A stretch of 64,000 nt of DNA from Streptomyces sp. B1I3 (GCF_030816615.1 NZ_JAUSYD010000001.1:4982501-5046500), one strand, 5' to 3'; numbered from the stretch's first letter, positions 26,090 to 34,856 are shown. Notes: generated by a model not told the origin, from the letters alone. A program made the numbers and translations.

Positions 26090-27010
26090 ATGCGCGCCCA
26101 GTTCGTCCTGTCGGAGATCGGCGTCGGTCTTCGTCGCAACCTCACGATGACCTTCGCGGTCGTGGTCTCCGTCGCTCTCTCGCTCGCCCTGTTCGGCGGC
26201 GCGCTGCTGCTGCGCGAGCAGGTCGGCTCGATGAAGACCTACTGGTACGACAAGGTCAACGTCTCGATCTTCCTCTGCAACAAGAACGACGCCAAGGACG
26301 TGCCCAAGTGCGCCAAGGGTGCCGTCACCGCGGACCAGAAGAAGGAGATCAAGGCCGACCTCGAGAAGATGGACGCCGTCGAGAAGCCGGTCCTCTTCGA
26401 GACGGTCGACGAGGCGTACAAGCACTACCAGGAGGAGTTCGGCGACTCGCCGATGGCCGGCAGCATCACGCCGGACCAGATGCAGGAGTCCTTCCGGGTC
26501 AAGCTCAAGGACCCGCAGAAGTACAAGGTGGTCGCGACGGCCTTCGCGGGTCGTGACGGGGTGCAGTCCGTCCAGGACCAACGGAGCATCCTGGACAACC
26601 TCTTCGAGCTGATGAACGGCATGAACGTGGCCGCGATCTTCCTGATGGCGCTGATGCTGATCATCGCGTTGATGCTCATCGTGAACACCGTGCGCGTCTC
26701 GGCGTTCAGCCGGCGACGGGAGACCGGCATCATGCGGCTGGTGGGGGCGTCCGGCTTCTACATCCAGATGCCGTTCATCATGGAGGCGGCCTTCGCCGGT
26801 CTGATCGGCGGACTGCTCGCCTGCGTCATCCTGCTCGCCGGCCGGTACTTCCTCATCGACGGTGGTCTGGCGCTCCAGGAGAAGCTGAACCTGATCGACT
26901 TCATCGGCTGGGAGGCCGTGATCACGAAGCTTCCGCTGGTGCTCGCCATCGGGTTGCTGATGCCCGCAGTTGCCGCACTGTTCGCGTTGCGCAAGTACCT
27001 GAAGGTGTGA
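26090..27010 (+). CDS. ftsX: Cell division membrane protein FtsX
   Basis: The 306-residue permease-like protein has one membrane segment at about 20-45, a large extracytoplasmic domain (about 45-175) with two Cys in FLCNKNDAKDVPKC, and three more segments in the C-terminal half ending LFALRKYLKV. This is the FtsX topology; the outer domain activates cell-wall hydrolases when FtsE hydrolyses ATP. The ATG at 26090 follows AAAGGA by 5 bases. It has its own ribosome-binding site, so translation does not depend on coupling with ftsE across the inserted element. Confidence 0.96.
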   Translation: MRAQFVLSEIGVGLRRNLTMTFAVVVSVALSLALFGGALLLREQVGSMKTYWYDKVNVSIFLCNKNDAKDVPKCAKGAVTADQKKEIKADLEKMDAVEKPVLFETVDEAYKHYQEEFGDSPMAGSITPDQMQESFRVKLKDPQKYKVVATAFAGRDGVQSVQDQRSILDNLFELMNGMNVAAIFLMALMLIIALMLIVNTVRVSAFSRRRETGIMRLVGASGFYIQMPFIMEAAFAGLIGGLLACVILLAGRYFLIDGGLALQEKLNLIDFIGWEAVITKLPLVLAIGLLMPAVAALFALRKYLKV

Positions 27011-27065
27011 CGATCGCCCCGTGCGGCGCGCGGCCGACGAGCCGTGTGCCGTAGGGGCGTTGTCC

Positions 27066-27071
27066 TAGACT
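27066..27071 (+). promoter_or_regulatory. Probable -10 of a leaderless S41 protease transcript
   Basis: TAGACT ends 7 bases before the ATG at 27079, and no ribosome-binding site lies in between, so a leaderless mRNA is likely. No clear -35 was found. Confidence 0.45.
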
Positions 27072-27078
27072 CGGCGTC

Positions 27079-28266
27079 ATGACGGGCCTCACGAAACCCT
27101 TGGTTCCCCGCGGTGTCCGCCGCGGGGCGGCCCTGACACTGGTCTTCGCGAGCGTGCTGGCCACGGCCGCGGCGACCGGGTCCCTGCCCCGCGAGGACGC
27201 CGCGGGGACGGAGATAGAGGCCGGTTCCGTCTCCTCCACCGTCGGTTCCGCGGACCGCGGGGCGGTCGCCGAGGCGGCCGCCGAGGCCGAGGCCCACGGC
27301 AAGTCCGGTACGGACGCCGCGGAGGAGGCCGTCAGCCGCAGCGGGGACCGCTGGGGCGCGGTCTACGACGAGCGGGAGTACGAGGAGTTCGAGCAGGCCC
27401 TCGACGGCTCGTACACCGGGGTCGGCATCTCGGCACGCCGCTCCGCCGGGGGAGCGGTGACCGTGAGCGGCGTGCAGTCCGGCGGTCCCGCGGACCTGGC
27501 CGGGGTGCGCACGGGGGACCAGCTGCGCACGGTCGACGGCAGGCCGGTGGGCAGGCGCCCCGTCGCCGAGGTGGTCGCCCTGCTGCGCGGGGACCGCACG
27601 AAGGAGGCCGAGGGCACGCCCGTCGTCCTCGGACTGCGGCGCGGCACGCACACGTGGACCGAGACGCTGCGCCGGGCCCGGCTGACGACCGAACCGGTCA
27701 CCGTCCGGCGGCTGGGCCGTGATGCGTCCTCCGCCGTCCTGGTCAAGGTCGCCGCCTTCACGAAGGGCGCGGGGACAGCCGTACGCGACGCGGTGGACGC
27801 CGCCCCCGAGGATGCGGGCATCCTCCTGGACCTGCGGGCCAACTCCGGTGGCCTCGTCACCGAGGCCGTCACCGCCTCCTCGGCCTTCCTCGACGGCGGT
27901 CTGGTCGCCACCTACGACGTGCACGGCGAGGAACAGGCGCTGTACGCCGAGCCCGGCGGGGACACCGACCGGCCCGTGGTCGTCCTGGTGGACGGCGGCA
28001 CGATGAGCGCCGCCGAGCTGCTCACCGGCGCCCTGCAGGACCGGGGGAGGGCCGTGACCGTCGGATCCCGCACCTTCGGCAAGGGGGCCGTGCAGATGCC
28101 CAGCGCGCTCCCGGGCGGCGCGGTGGCCGAGCTGACCGTCGGCCAGTACCGCACTCCGGCGGGCCGCAGCGTCGAGGGGCGCGGCATCACGCCGGACGTC
28201 GGGGCGGGTCAGGAGGCCCAGAAGCGGGCCGAGACGGTATTGAGTGGCCTCGGGGGTGGGTCGTAG
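27079..28266 (+). CDS. S41-family carboxy-terminal processing peptidase with PDZ domain
   Basis: A 395-residue exported or membrane-tethered protease: hydrophobic N-terminal segment (LTLVFASVLATAAAT), a PDZ domain (about 110-200; YTGVGISARRSAGG), then the tail-specific protease core. The catalytic pair is Ser310 (TMSAAELL) and Lys335 (TFGKGAVQ), with the usual 25-residue spacing; the GILLDLRANSGG motif precedes them. CtpA-type enzymes cleave proteins from their C termini in the envelope. It lies between ftsX and smpB on the same strand, but probably has its own promoter. Specific substrates are unknown. Confidence 0.93.
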   Translation: MTGLTKPLVPRGVRRGAALTLVFASVLATAAATGSLPREDAAGTEIEAGSVSSTVGSADRGAVAEAAAEAEAHGKSGTDAAEEAVSRSGDRWGAVYDEREYEEFEQALDGSYTGVGISARRSAGGAVTVSGVQSGGPADLAGVRTGDQLRTVDGRPVGRRPVAEVVALLRGDRTKEAEGTPVVLGLRRGTHTWTETLRRARLTTEPVTVRRLGRDASSAVLVKVAAFTKGAGTAVRDAVDAAPEDAGILLDLRANSGGLVTEAVTASSAFLDGGLVATYDVHGEEQALYAEPGGDTDRPVVVLVDGGTMSAAELLTGALQDRGRAVTVGSRTFGKGAVQMPSALPGGAVAELTVGQYRTPAGRSVEGRGITPDVGAGQEAQKRAETVLSGLGGGS

Positions 28267-28284
28267 TGCGAAAATGACCGCACT

Positions 28285-28773
28285 ATGGCCAAGGAAAAAG
28301 ACACCGGGCGCAAGATGATCGCGCAGAACAAGAAGGCGCGGCACGACTACCACGTCCTCGACACCTACGAGTGCGGCCTCGTGCTCATGGGCACGGAGGT
28401 CAAGTCGCTGCGGATGGGCAGGGCCTCGCTGGTCGACGGCTTCGTCCAGATCGACAACGGCGAGGCGTGGCTGCACAACATCCACGTTCCCGAGTACGTG
28501 CAGGGCACCTGGACGAACCACGCGGCCAAGCGCAAGCGCAAGCTGCTCCTGCACCGGGCCGAGATCGACAAGCTGGCGTCCAAGTCGCAGGAGTCGGGCC
28601 ACACGATCGTGCCGCTCGCCCTGTACTTCACGGAGGGCCGGGTCAAGGTCGAGATCGCCCTCGCGAAGGGCAAGAAGGAGTACGACAAGCGGCAGACGCT
28701 GCGCGAGAAGCAGGACACGCGGGAGACGAACCGTGCGATCTCGGCGGCTCGCCGGCGCCAGCGCAGCGCCTAA
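28285..28773 (+). CDS. smpB: SsrA-binding protein SmpB
   Basis: The 162-residue protein binds tmRNA and delivers it to stalled ribosomes for trans-translation. Characteristic residues are NKKARHDYHVLDTYECG, GTEVKSLRMGRASL and the basic C-terminal tail ending ISAARRRQRSA. It lies 18 bases after the protease stop and about 290 bases upstream of its RNA partner ssrA. Its TAA stop codon forms the left flank of a MITE-like element. Confidence 0.97.
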   Translation: MAKEKDTGRKMIAQNKKARHDYHVLDTYECGLVLMGTEVKSLRMGRASLVDGFVQIDNGEAWLHNIHVPEYVQGTWTNHAAKRKRKLLLHRAEIDKLASKSQESGHTIVPLALYFTEGRVKVEIALAKGKKEYDKRQTLREKQDTRETNRAISAARRRQRSA

Positions 28774-28933
28774 GGGTTGTCCCGCAACCCCGGCGGGCGC
28801 ACGACGACAGCTACGGCACCTCACCGCGTTGTCGGAACGCCCGAATACATCCAGTATGCGGACGTCCCTCCGCCTTGCGATGCACCGCATCTGACGCCGC
28901 GCGCCGGTCCACCAGGGATTACGGGACACCCCT
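28773..28933. mobile_element. MITE-like palindromic element, diverged relative (smpB 3' end)
   Basis: A 161-bp element with ends AGGGTTGTCCCGCAACCCC and, inverted, AGGGGTGTCCCGTAATCCC, flanked by TA at 28771-28772 and 28934-28935. Its interior shares GCGTTGTCGG and CCTCCGCCTTGCGAT with the two 175-bp copies, so all three belong to one superfamily although the terminal repeats differ. The first A completes the smpB stop codon TAA. It encodes no protein. Confidence 0.75.
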
Positions 28934-29001
28934 TAGCCGGGGCCGACGCGGTCGATGGCCGGGGCCCGCGCCCCGGAGCTGCCGGAATACGGTGGCATCC
29001 G

Positions 29002-29022
29002 CGTACGTTGGTCACGTACGAT
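29002..29022 (+). promoter_or_regulatory. Candidate ssrA promoter with overlapping inverted repeat
   Basis: CGTACGT (29002-29008) and ACGTACG (29014-29020) form a 7-bp inverted repeat with a 5-base spacer. It overlaps TACGAT (29017-29022), a good -10 match. Transcription would begin near 29030, giving a leader of about 37 bases to be removed by RNase P from mature tmRNA. The -35 is weak. Confidence 0.4.
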
Positions 29023-29066
29023 GGGCCGTGCGCCTCGCAGAAGGTGCACGTTTGAAAAAACAACAT

Positions 29067-29451
29067 GGGGATGATCGGTTTCGACAGCGGATGTCGAAGC
29101 AGGGGAAGCGAGTCGAGGAAGCGGCAATGATCTCGTTAACCATATGTCGCAACCAATAATCGCCAATTCCAAGCGCGATTCCTCCGCCTTCGCCCTCGCT
29201 GCCTAATTAGCAGCTAAGCGAAGACTCTGCGGAGTGTCAGCCCGGGGGTGATCCCGACCCGGATCCTGGCATCATTCAGGGATCTAAACTTCTAAGCCCG
29301 GTCACGGGGCCTAGAAGGAAATCAAACAGTGACTGGGCCTGTCGGAGGCTTGTTCGCGTGACCTCCGGGGCCGAGAAAAGCGCAGCGAACTGCACTCGGA
29401 GAAGCCCTGGTTCTGCACCGTTGGACGCGGGTTCGATTCCCGCCATCTCCA
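29067..29451 (+). ncRNA. ssrA: tmRNA (transfer-messenger RNA)
   Basis: The 5' end GGGGATGATCGGTTTCGAC and the 3' T-arm GGTTCGATTCCCGCC plus CATCTCC are diagnostic; GGGGATG pairs with CATCTCC to form the acceptor stem, and the discriminator is A29451. The CCA end is not encoded (CAA follows), so it must be added afterwards. The RNA rescues stalled ribosomes with SmpB, encoded just upstream. The internal tag frame and pseudoknot-forming C/G blocks (GCCCGGGGG, GGCCTAGAAGG) are visible. A strong terminator follows 14 bases later. Confidence 0.96.
29162..29206 (+). other. tmRNA tag reading frame
   Basis: Codons from GCC at 29162 to TAA at 29204-29206 encode ANSKRDSSAFALAA, ending in the ALAA degradation signal recognised by ClpP-associated unfoldases. 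By recall, S. coelicolor/lividans tags contain an extra QQ before AFALAA; this tag is two residues shorter. Confidence 0.88.
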
Positions 29452-29464
29452 CAATTCCCATGTG

Positions 29465-29506
29465 AACGAGGACCCCGTTGCCCCTGGCAGCGGGGTCCTC
29501 GTTTTT
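29465..29506 (+). terminator. tmRNA intrinsic terminator
   Basis: A stem from AACGAGGACCCCG (29465-29477) to CGGGGTCCTCGTT (29491-29503), with a further inner TGCC/GGCA helix, is followed by a TTTTT run at 29502-29506. This is a textbook rho-independent terminator, rare in such high-GC DNA. It could also serve the convergent MFS gene. Confidence 0.92.
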
Positions 29507-29523
29507 CTGCCCTCCGTCATTTT

Positions 29524-30792
29524 TCAGGCTTTGCGCGTCCCGGCTGCCGCGACGGCCAGGGCCAGGGCCGCGGCGCACACCGGCACCGCATAGCCGGTCA
29601 CCGTCCCGGAATGCTCGACCGTCCAGCCGCCGGCCGCGGAACCCGCGGCTATTCCCCCCAGGAGCGCGGTGACCGCCAGCGTCATGCCCTCGTTGAGCTG
29701 CGCCTGCGGGGTGAGGCGCTGCACGAGCGTCATGCCGGTGACCATGGTGGGCGCGGTGGCCGCGCCCGCCAGCAGCAGGCAGCCCGCCAGCACCGGCAGG
29801 GAACGGGTGGCGGACGCGGCGATCAGCGGAAGGGACATCAGCGCGGTCATGCCGGTGAGACAGAGCACCAGCCTGCGGCCGACGCTCGCGGCGGGGCGCA
29901 GTGAACCGTAGAGCAGTCCGGCCACGCAGGAGCCGCCCGCCTGAAGGGCGAGGATCGCGCCCCCGGCGTGGGCGATCGAGACGACCTCCATGGCGCCGAA
30001 GACGGCACCGGTCGCCAGGAAGACGGTCAGCAGGGCGGGCATGCCGCGGGTCCGCAGTGGGGAGGCGGCGCGGATGTGTGGGGCGACCGGCGGCTCGGTC
30101 GCCCGCTGAGCCGCGAAGATCAGGACACCGGTCATCAGCAGGACCGCGCCGGTGAGGGTGCCGGCTTCGGGGAAGAGCGCCCCGCACAGCGAGGCGGCCA
30201 GCACCGGGCCGAGCATGAAGCACAGCTCGTCGGCGGCCTGTTCGAAGGAGTTCGCGGTGTGCAGGGCGCCCGGATCGCCCTTGTGCAGGTGCGCCCAGCG
30301 GGCCCGTGACATCCCGCCGGTGTTGGGGGTGGTGGCCGTGGCGGCGTACGAGGCGAAGAGGGTCCAGACCGGAGCGTCGTAGTGCACACAGAGCACGAGG
30401 GCGAGTGAGCCGAGCACGGCGACGGCGGTGGCGGGCACGGCGATCCTGGCCTGGCCGTACCGGTCGACGAGCCGTGCGGTCCAGGGGGCGACCACGGCGG
30501 TCGCGGCCAGTCCGGTCGCGGTGACGGTTCCGGCCAGGGCGTACGACCCGTGCGCCCCGGCGATCATGATGACGGCGCTGACGCTGAACATCCCCATGGG
30601 CAGCCGGGCGAGGAGGTTGCCCGCCGTGAAGGCGCGGGCGCCGGGGGTGGCGAGCAGCCGGCGATACGGGTTGCCGGGCACGGCGGCAGGCATGGACATG
30701 GTGGGCGGCGGCGCAGGTGGGGACGCGGGCGGGCGCGCGGCAGGTGGCGACGCGGGCGGCGGAGGCGGAGCGACAGCGGTTTCATCGGGCAC
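29524..30792 (-). CDS. MFS transporter
   Basis: A 422-residue major facilitator with 12 likely membrane segments and a Pro/Ala-rich cytoplasmic N terminus of about 35 residues. The loop between segments 2 and 3 reads ARLVDRYGQARIAV, the conserved MFS motif A region. The GTG at 30792 follows GAAGG by 7 bases. It is divergent from a LysR regulator gene 83 bases away, the classical arrangement in which the regulator controls the exporter. Drug or metabolite export is the family expectation; the substrate is unknown. Confidence 0.88.
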   Translation of the reverse strand: MPDETAVAPPPPPASPPAARPPASPPAPPPTMSMPAAVPGNPYRRLLATPGARAFTAGNLLARLPMGMFSVSAVIMIAGAHGSYALAGTVTATGLAATAVVAPWTARLVDRYGQARIAVPATAVAVLGSLALVLCVHYDAPVWTLFASYAATATTPNTGGMSRARWAHLHKGDPGALHTANSFEQAADELCFMLGPVLAASLCGALFPEAGTLTGAVLLMTGVLIFAAQRATEPPVAPHIRAASPLRTRGMPALLTVFLATGAVFGAMEVVSIAHAGGAILALQAGGSCVAGLLYGSLRPAASVGRRLVLCLTGMTALMSLPLIAASATRSLPVLAGCLLLAGAATAPTMVTGMTLVQRLTPQAQLNEGMTLAVTALLGGIAAGSAAGGWTVEHSGTVTGYAVPVCAAALALAVAAAGTRKA

Positions 30793-30875
30793 GCGACAAC
30801 CTTCACGGCGGGACGTCCGTACCGTCCAACACCTGCACCACCCCGATTGACGCACTCCTGTTGTAAATTTCGCGC
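30793..30875. promoter_or_regulatory. Divergent MFS/LysR control region
   Basis: The 83-base gap between divergent genes must hold both promoters. It is AT-richer near the LysR start (TTGTAAATTT), with ATTGACG just before it. No perfect T-N11-A LysR dyad could be fixed. Confidence 0.4.
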
Positions 30876-31877
30876 ATGGCCCCCTCCGACACCGATCCCC
30901 GGCTCCTGCGCGCATTCGTCGCCGTGGCCGAGGAGCTGCACTTCACCCGCGCCGCCGCCCGGCTCTACGTCGCGCAGCAGGCGCTGAGCCGGGACATCCG
31001 CCGGCTGGAGCGCGAGCTGCGCAGGGAGCTCTTCGTGCGCACCACCCGCCAGGTGTCACTCACGCCGGACGGGGAAAGGCTCCTCCCGTACGCCCGCCGG
31101 GTGCTCGAGGCGCAGGACCATCTCGCCGAAGCGTTCGCCGATCCGGCCGCCCGTCCGCTGCTCGTCGACCTCAACACCGACGGGATGACCGCGGCCCGGG
31201 TGCTGGCCAGGGCGCGTGAGCTCGTTCCCGAGTGCGAGCTGATGGCCCGCTTCGAGAGCGGACTGACCTATGCGGCCGGTGAGGTGCTCGCCGGCCGGCT
31301 CGACGTCTCCTTCGGGAGGGCCGCGGGGCTCGACCCGGGGGTGCTCGCCCGGCTCCGCGTACAGCCGGTGCGGTACGAGCCGATGGCCGTCCTGCTGCCG
31401 CACGGTCACCCCCTGGCAGGGCGTGCGGTCGTCGCCATGGATGAACTGTCCGGCGAGACCGTCTACGCGGGGGCGGGCAATGCGCGCACCCGGGAATGGA
31501 CGGATCTTGCCTCCCAACTCTTCGCGCAGTGGGACATCGTGCTCGCCCCGCCCGCCCCTCTCGCCGTCGGAGTGGCCGAATTCCAACGGGTGATGGCGAA
31601 GTCCGGGAACCCCGTACTGGCTGTCGTCGACTTCCCACCGCTGCCGGGCACGGTCGTACGCCCCTTGGTGCGGCCGGTGCCGCTGTCCCCCCTGCTGATG
31701 GTCCGGCGGGCCGGGCCGGACCATCCGGGCCTGGGTGCGCTGAGCGCCGCAGCGGCCGAATTGGCTGCCACAGAGGGATGGATGGCACGGCCAACCGGAT
31801 CGTGGCTGCCCGAAAGCGACGAGTCACTCATGCGTCACCGTTTCTTCACAACAGCTGAGACGGGGTCCGGATGGTGA
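30876..31877 (+). CDS. LysR-family transcriptional regulator
   Basis: The 333-residue protein has the LysR winged helix at residues 8-67 (LLRAFVAVAEELHFTRAAARLYVAQQALSRDIRRLE) and a periplasmic-binding-protein-like effector domain after residue 90. The helix-turn-helix recognition segment is complete. It is divergent from the MFS transporter gene and probably regulates it in response to a transported compound (inference). The ATG at 30876 fits the start of the DNA-binding domain. A hydrophobic stretch of small residues ends the protein without extra domains. Confidence 0.92.
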   Translation: MAPSDTDPRLLRAFVAVAEELHFTRAAARLYVAQQALSRDIRRLERELRRELFVRTTRQVSLTPDGERLLPYARRVLEAQDHLAEAFADPAARPLLVDLNTDGMTAARVLARARELVPECELMARFESGLTYAAGEVLAGRLDVSFGRAAGLDPGVLARLRVQPVRYEPMAVLLPHGHPLAGRAVVAMDELSGETVYAGAGNARTREWTDLASQLFAQWDIVLAPPAPLAVGVAEFQRVMAKSGNPVLAVVDFPPLPGTVVRPLVRPVPLSPLLMVRRAGPDHPGLGALSAAAAELAATEGWMARPTGSWLPESDESLMRHRFFTTAETGSGW

Positions 31878-32012
31878 CCGTCGTGCGCTACATTCGAAGC
31901 TCCGGTGCACGGTGGTACGTGGCGCGAGGACAGGGTGGGGGTCCGGTCCGACGGCAAGAAACCAGTCATTTCCGCGCGCCTGTCTCACTGAGTGGGGGAA
32001 GAGCGAACATCT

Positions 32013-32657
32013 GTGGAAAATTGGCGCGAAGGCACCCGTACCGGGCACACTCATGAGCCGCACGACGTCACGATCCAGCTGGACGGACTCGGCCGGCAAC
32101 TCTCCGAACTACCTGTTGAACCAAGCCGTCCGGACCCCGCGGACGGCCCCGTCTTCGTCGACGAGAGCGGTCGCCGGAGCAAGACGTACCGACGGCTGGG
32201 CTGGCTGCTCGCCGGCATCTGCGCCGTCTACGCGGTGACCCTGGTGGTCGCGTTGCTGGGCGGCAACTCCACCGCCCCGTGGCTGCCGCTGAACGGCCAG
32301 GAGCAGAAGAAGGCGAGCGACGTCGAGGTGCGGCCCGTCCCCACCGAGAGCGCGTCGTCCGAGCTCACCGGCGCCGAACCCGGCGCCTCCGCATCGGGCG
32401 TCGCGGTGATCCCGTCCGCCAGCGCCTCCGCGTCCCCGCCGGCGGCGCCCGGCGCGCACGCCTCGGCCTCCAGGAGCAGCGCTCCCCCGAAGGCCGACGA
32501 CGCCTCCGCAGAACCCGCCCCCGAGACCTCGGCCCCCGAGTCGTCCTCCGGGATACCCACGCCGTCGACCGGTACCGGGGACCCCGTCGAGGAGAGCCCG
32601 CCGGCGTCCTCGGATCCCGTGGTCCCACCGGTGCAACCACAAGAAGGCCCTCACTAG
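32013..32657 (+). CDS. matA: Small single-pass membrane protein of a mat-type polysaccharide operon
   Basis: The 214-residue protein has a cytoplasmic start (VENWREGTRTG), one membrane helix (LGWLLAGICAVYAVTLVVALL, about 65-87) and a long disordered Ser/Pro/Ala-rich outer tail. No catalytic domain is visible. The GTG at 32013 follows GGGAAGAG by 9 bases; a GTG at 31992 is possible. The stop touches the ATG of the polysaccharide synthase gene, so the two act together. Position and topology suggest MatA, needed with MatB for aggregation of hyphae in Streptomyces; the name rests on recalled synteny and is less certain than that of its neighbour. Confidence 0.7.
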   Translation: MENWREGTRTGHTHEPHDVTIQLDGLGRQLSELPVEPSRPDPADGPVFVDESGRRSKTYRRLGWLLAGICAVYAVTLVVALLGGNSTAPWLPLNGQEQKKASDVEVRPVPTESASSELTGAEPGASASGVAVIPSASASASPPAAPGAHASASRSSAPPKADDASAEPAPETSAPESSSGIPTPSTGTGDPVEESPPASSDPVVPPVQPQEGPH

Positions 32658-34856
32658 ATGACGCCCCCCGCCCCGCGGGGCAGGCACAACCGGAGGAAGA
32701 AGCGGACCGTCCGGCGCAGGCTCCCCATGCGCTACCTGCTTCCGTCCCTCCTCCTTGTCGCCCTGCTCGCGATGCTGATGCTGCGCGGATACGTGCACAG
32801 CGAAATCCTCGCCGACCACCGCGTACAGCCTCCGGCTCCCACCACCCAGGTGCCGTCCGAGGTCCTCGACGGTGGACCGGTCATCGACGCCCGTACACCG
32901 GGCGAGGTGGCCAAGACCCTCCGCATACCCGACCACAAGATCGTCCTGACCTTCGACGACGGGCCGGACCCGGTCTGGACGCCGCGCGTCCTGGACGAGC
33001 TCGAGAAGCACCACGCACACGGTGTGTTCTTCGTGACCGGCACCATGGCATCGCGCTACCCGGACCTCGTGCAGCGCATGGTCGACGAGGGCCACGAGGT
33101 CGGCCTGCACACGTTCAACCACCCCGACCTCTCCTACCAGTCCACCAGCCGCATCGACTGGGAACTCTCCCAGAACCAGCTGGTCCTGGCCGGGGCGGCG
33201 GGCATCCGCACCTCCCTGTTCCGGCCGCCCTACTCCTCGTTCGCCGACGCCATGGACAACAAGTCCTGGCCGGTCACGCAGTACATCGGCAGCCGCGGCT
33301 ACCTCACCGTCGTGAACGACACCGACAGTGAGGACTGGAAGCGCCCCGGTGTCCCCGCGATCATCGAGCAGGCCACGCCCGAGCACGGCAAGGGCGCCAT
33401 CATCCTGATGCACGACTCCGGCGGCGACCGGTCCCAGACCGTGGGCGCCCTGGGCGAGTTCCTGCCGCAGATGCAGGCGCGCGGCTACGACTTCACCAAC
33501 CTCACCGCGGCCCTGGGCGCCCCCAGCGCCCATACCCCGGCCACCGGCTTCGCGCTCTGGAAGGGCAAGGCGTTCGTCCTCGGCGTGGACATCTCCGAGC
33601 ACGTCACGAGCGTGCTCGTCGTCGGCCTCGCGGTCATCGGTGTCCTGGTCATGGTCCGCTTCGGGCTGATGCTGCTGCTGTCCTTCCTGCACGCCAGGAA
33701 GGTGCGCCGCAGGAACTTCCGCTGGGGCGAGCCGTTCACCCGCCCGGTGTCGGTCCTCGTGCCCGCGTACAACGAGCGCGAGTGCATCGCGTCCACCGTG
33801 CGCTCGCTCGTGGCCAGCGACTATCCGATCGAGGTCATCGTCATCGACGACGGCTCGACGGACGGTACGGCCGACATCGTCGAGGCGATGTGGATCCCGA
33901 ACGTCCGTGTCGTCCGGCAGGTCAACGCGGGCAAGCCGGCAGCTCTCAACAACGGCATCGCGCACGCCCGTTACGACATCGTCGTGATGATGGACGGCGA
34001 CACGGTCTTCGAACCCTCCACCGTGCGCGAGCTCGTGCAGCCTTTCGCCGACCCCCAGGTCGGCGCGGTCGCGGGCAACGCCAAGGTCGGCAACCGCGAT
34101 TCGCTGATCGGCGCCTGGCAGCACATCGAGTACGTGATGGGCTTCAACCTCGACCGCAGGATGTACGACCTCCTGGGCTGCATGCCCACCATCCCCGGTG
34201 CGGTCGGCGCCTTCCGCCGGAACGCCCTGGACCGGATCGGCGGCATGAGCGAGGACACCCTCGCCGAGGACACCGACGTCACCATGGCCCTGCACCGCGA
34301 CGGCTGGCGCGTCGTCTACGCCGAGAACGCGCGGGCCTGGACCGAGGCCCCGGAGTCCGTCCAGCAGCTGTGGTCGCAGCGCTACCGGTGGTCGTACGGC
34401 ACGATGCAGGCCATCTGGAAGCACCGCCGGGCGGTCTTCGAGCGGGGGCCCTCGGGCCGGTTCGGACGCGTGGGGCTGCCGTTCGTCTCCCTGTTCATGG
34501 TCGTGGCCCCGCTGCTGGCCCCCCTCATCGACGTCTTCCTGCTGTACGGCCTGGTCTTCGGCCCGACCGGGAAGACGGTCGCCGCCTGGTTCGGCGTCCT
34601 GCTGGTGCAGGCCGTCTGCGCCGCGTACGCGTTCAGGTTGGACAAGGAACGCATGACCCACCTGATATCCCTGCCGCTCCAGCAGATCCTCTACCGGCAG
34701 CTCATGTACGTCGTACTGCTCCAGTCCTGGATCACCGCTCTCACCGGCGGCCGGCTGCGCTGGCAGAAGCTGCGCCGCACCGGAGTGGTCGAGGCGCCGG
34801 GCGGTACACAGAACCGCCGCAAGGACACGGACAGGGACCGGAGGCCGGTCGCATGA
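32658..34856 (+). CDS. matB: Bifunctional polysaccharide deacetylase / GT2 polysaccharide synthase
   Basis: A 732-residue membrane protein. After an N-terminal membrane anchor it has a CE4 deacetylase domain (about 90-270) with TFDDGPDP, HTFNHPDLS (metal-binding His pair) and LMHDSGGDR. A second membrane segment (about 310-335) leads to a GT2 synthase with DDGSTDGT, MMDGDT, AEDTDV and QRYRW, the processive QxxRW motif. Further membrane helices follow. The deacetylase should face outside and the synthase inside, as in poly-N-acetylglucosamine production split between PgaB and PgaC. This matches MatB, recalled as needed for a PNAG-like polymer and mycelial pelleting. The following gene overlaps it by ATGA. 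Confidence 0.88.
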   Translation: MTPPAPRGRHNRRKKRTVRRRLPMRYLLPSLLLVALLAMLMLRGYVHSEILADHRVQPPAPTTQVPSEVLDGGPVIDARTPGEVAKTLRIPDHKIVLTFDDGPDPVWTPRVLDELEKHHAHGVFFVTGTMASRYPDLVQRMVDEGHEVGLHTFNHPDLSYQSTSRIDWELSQNQLVLAGAAGIRTSLFRPPYSSFADAMDNKSWPVTQYIGSRGYLTVVNDTDSEDWKRPGVPAIIEQATPEHGKGAIILMHDSGGDRSQTVGALGEFLPQMQARGYDFTNLTAALGAPSAHTPATGFALWKGKAFVLGVDISEHVTSVLVVGLAVIGVLVMVRFGLMLLLSFLHARKVRRRNFRWGEPFTRPVSVLVPAYNERECIASTVRSLVASDYPIEVIVIDDGSTDGTADIVEAMWIPNVRVVRQVNAGKPAALNNGIAHARYDIVVMMDGDTVFEPSTVRELVQPFADPQVGAVAGNAKVGNRDSLIGAWQHIEYVMGFNLDRRMYDLLGCMPTIPGAVGAFRRNALDRIGGMSEDTLAEDTDVTMALHRDGWRVVYAENARAWTEAPESVQQLWSQRYRWSYGTMQAIWKHRRAVFERGPSGRFGRVGLPFVSLFMVVAPLLAPLIDVFLLYGLVFGPTGKTVAAWFGVLLVQAVCAAYAFRLDKERMTHLISLPLQQILYRQLMYVVLLQSWITALTGGRLRWQKLRRTGVVEAPGGTQNRRKDTDRDRRPVA

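Noticed and set aside
29420..29451. A separate tRNA gene suggested by the T-arm and acceptor-like 3' sequence
   Set aside because: It is the 3' tRNA-like part of tmRNA, pairing with the 5' end at 29067.
31878..32012. A riboswitch upstream of the mat-type operon
   Set aside because: No recognised aptamer core was found; the sequence lacks the conserved blocks of the c-di-AMP and other common classes.
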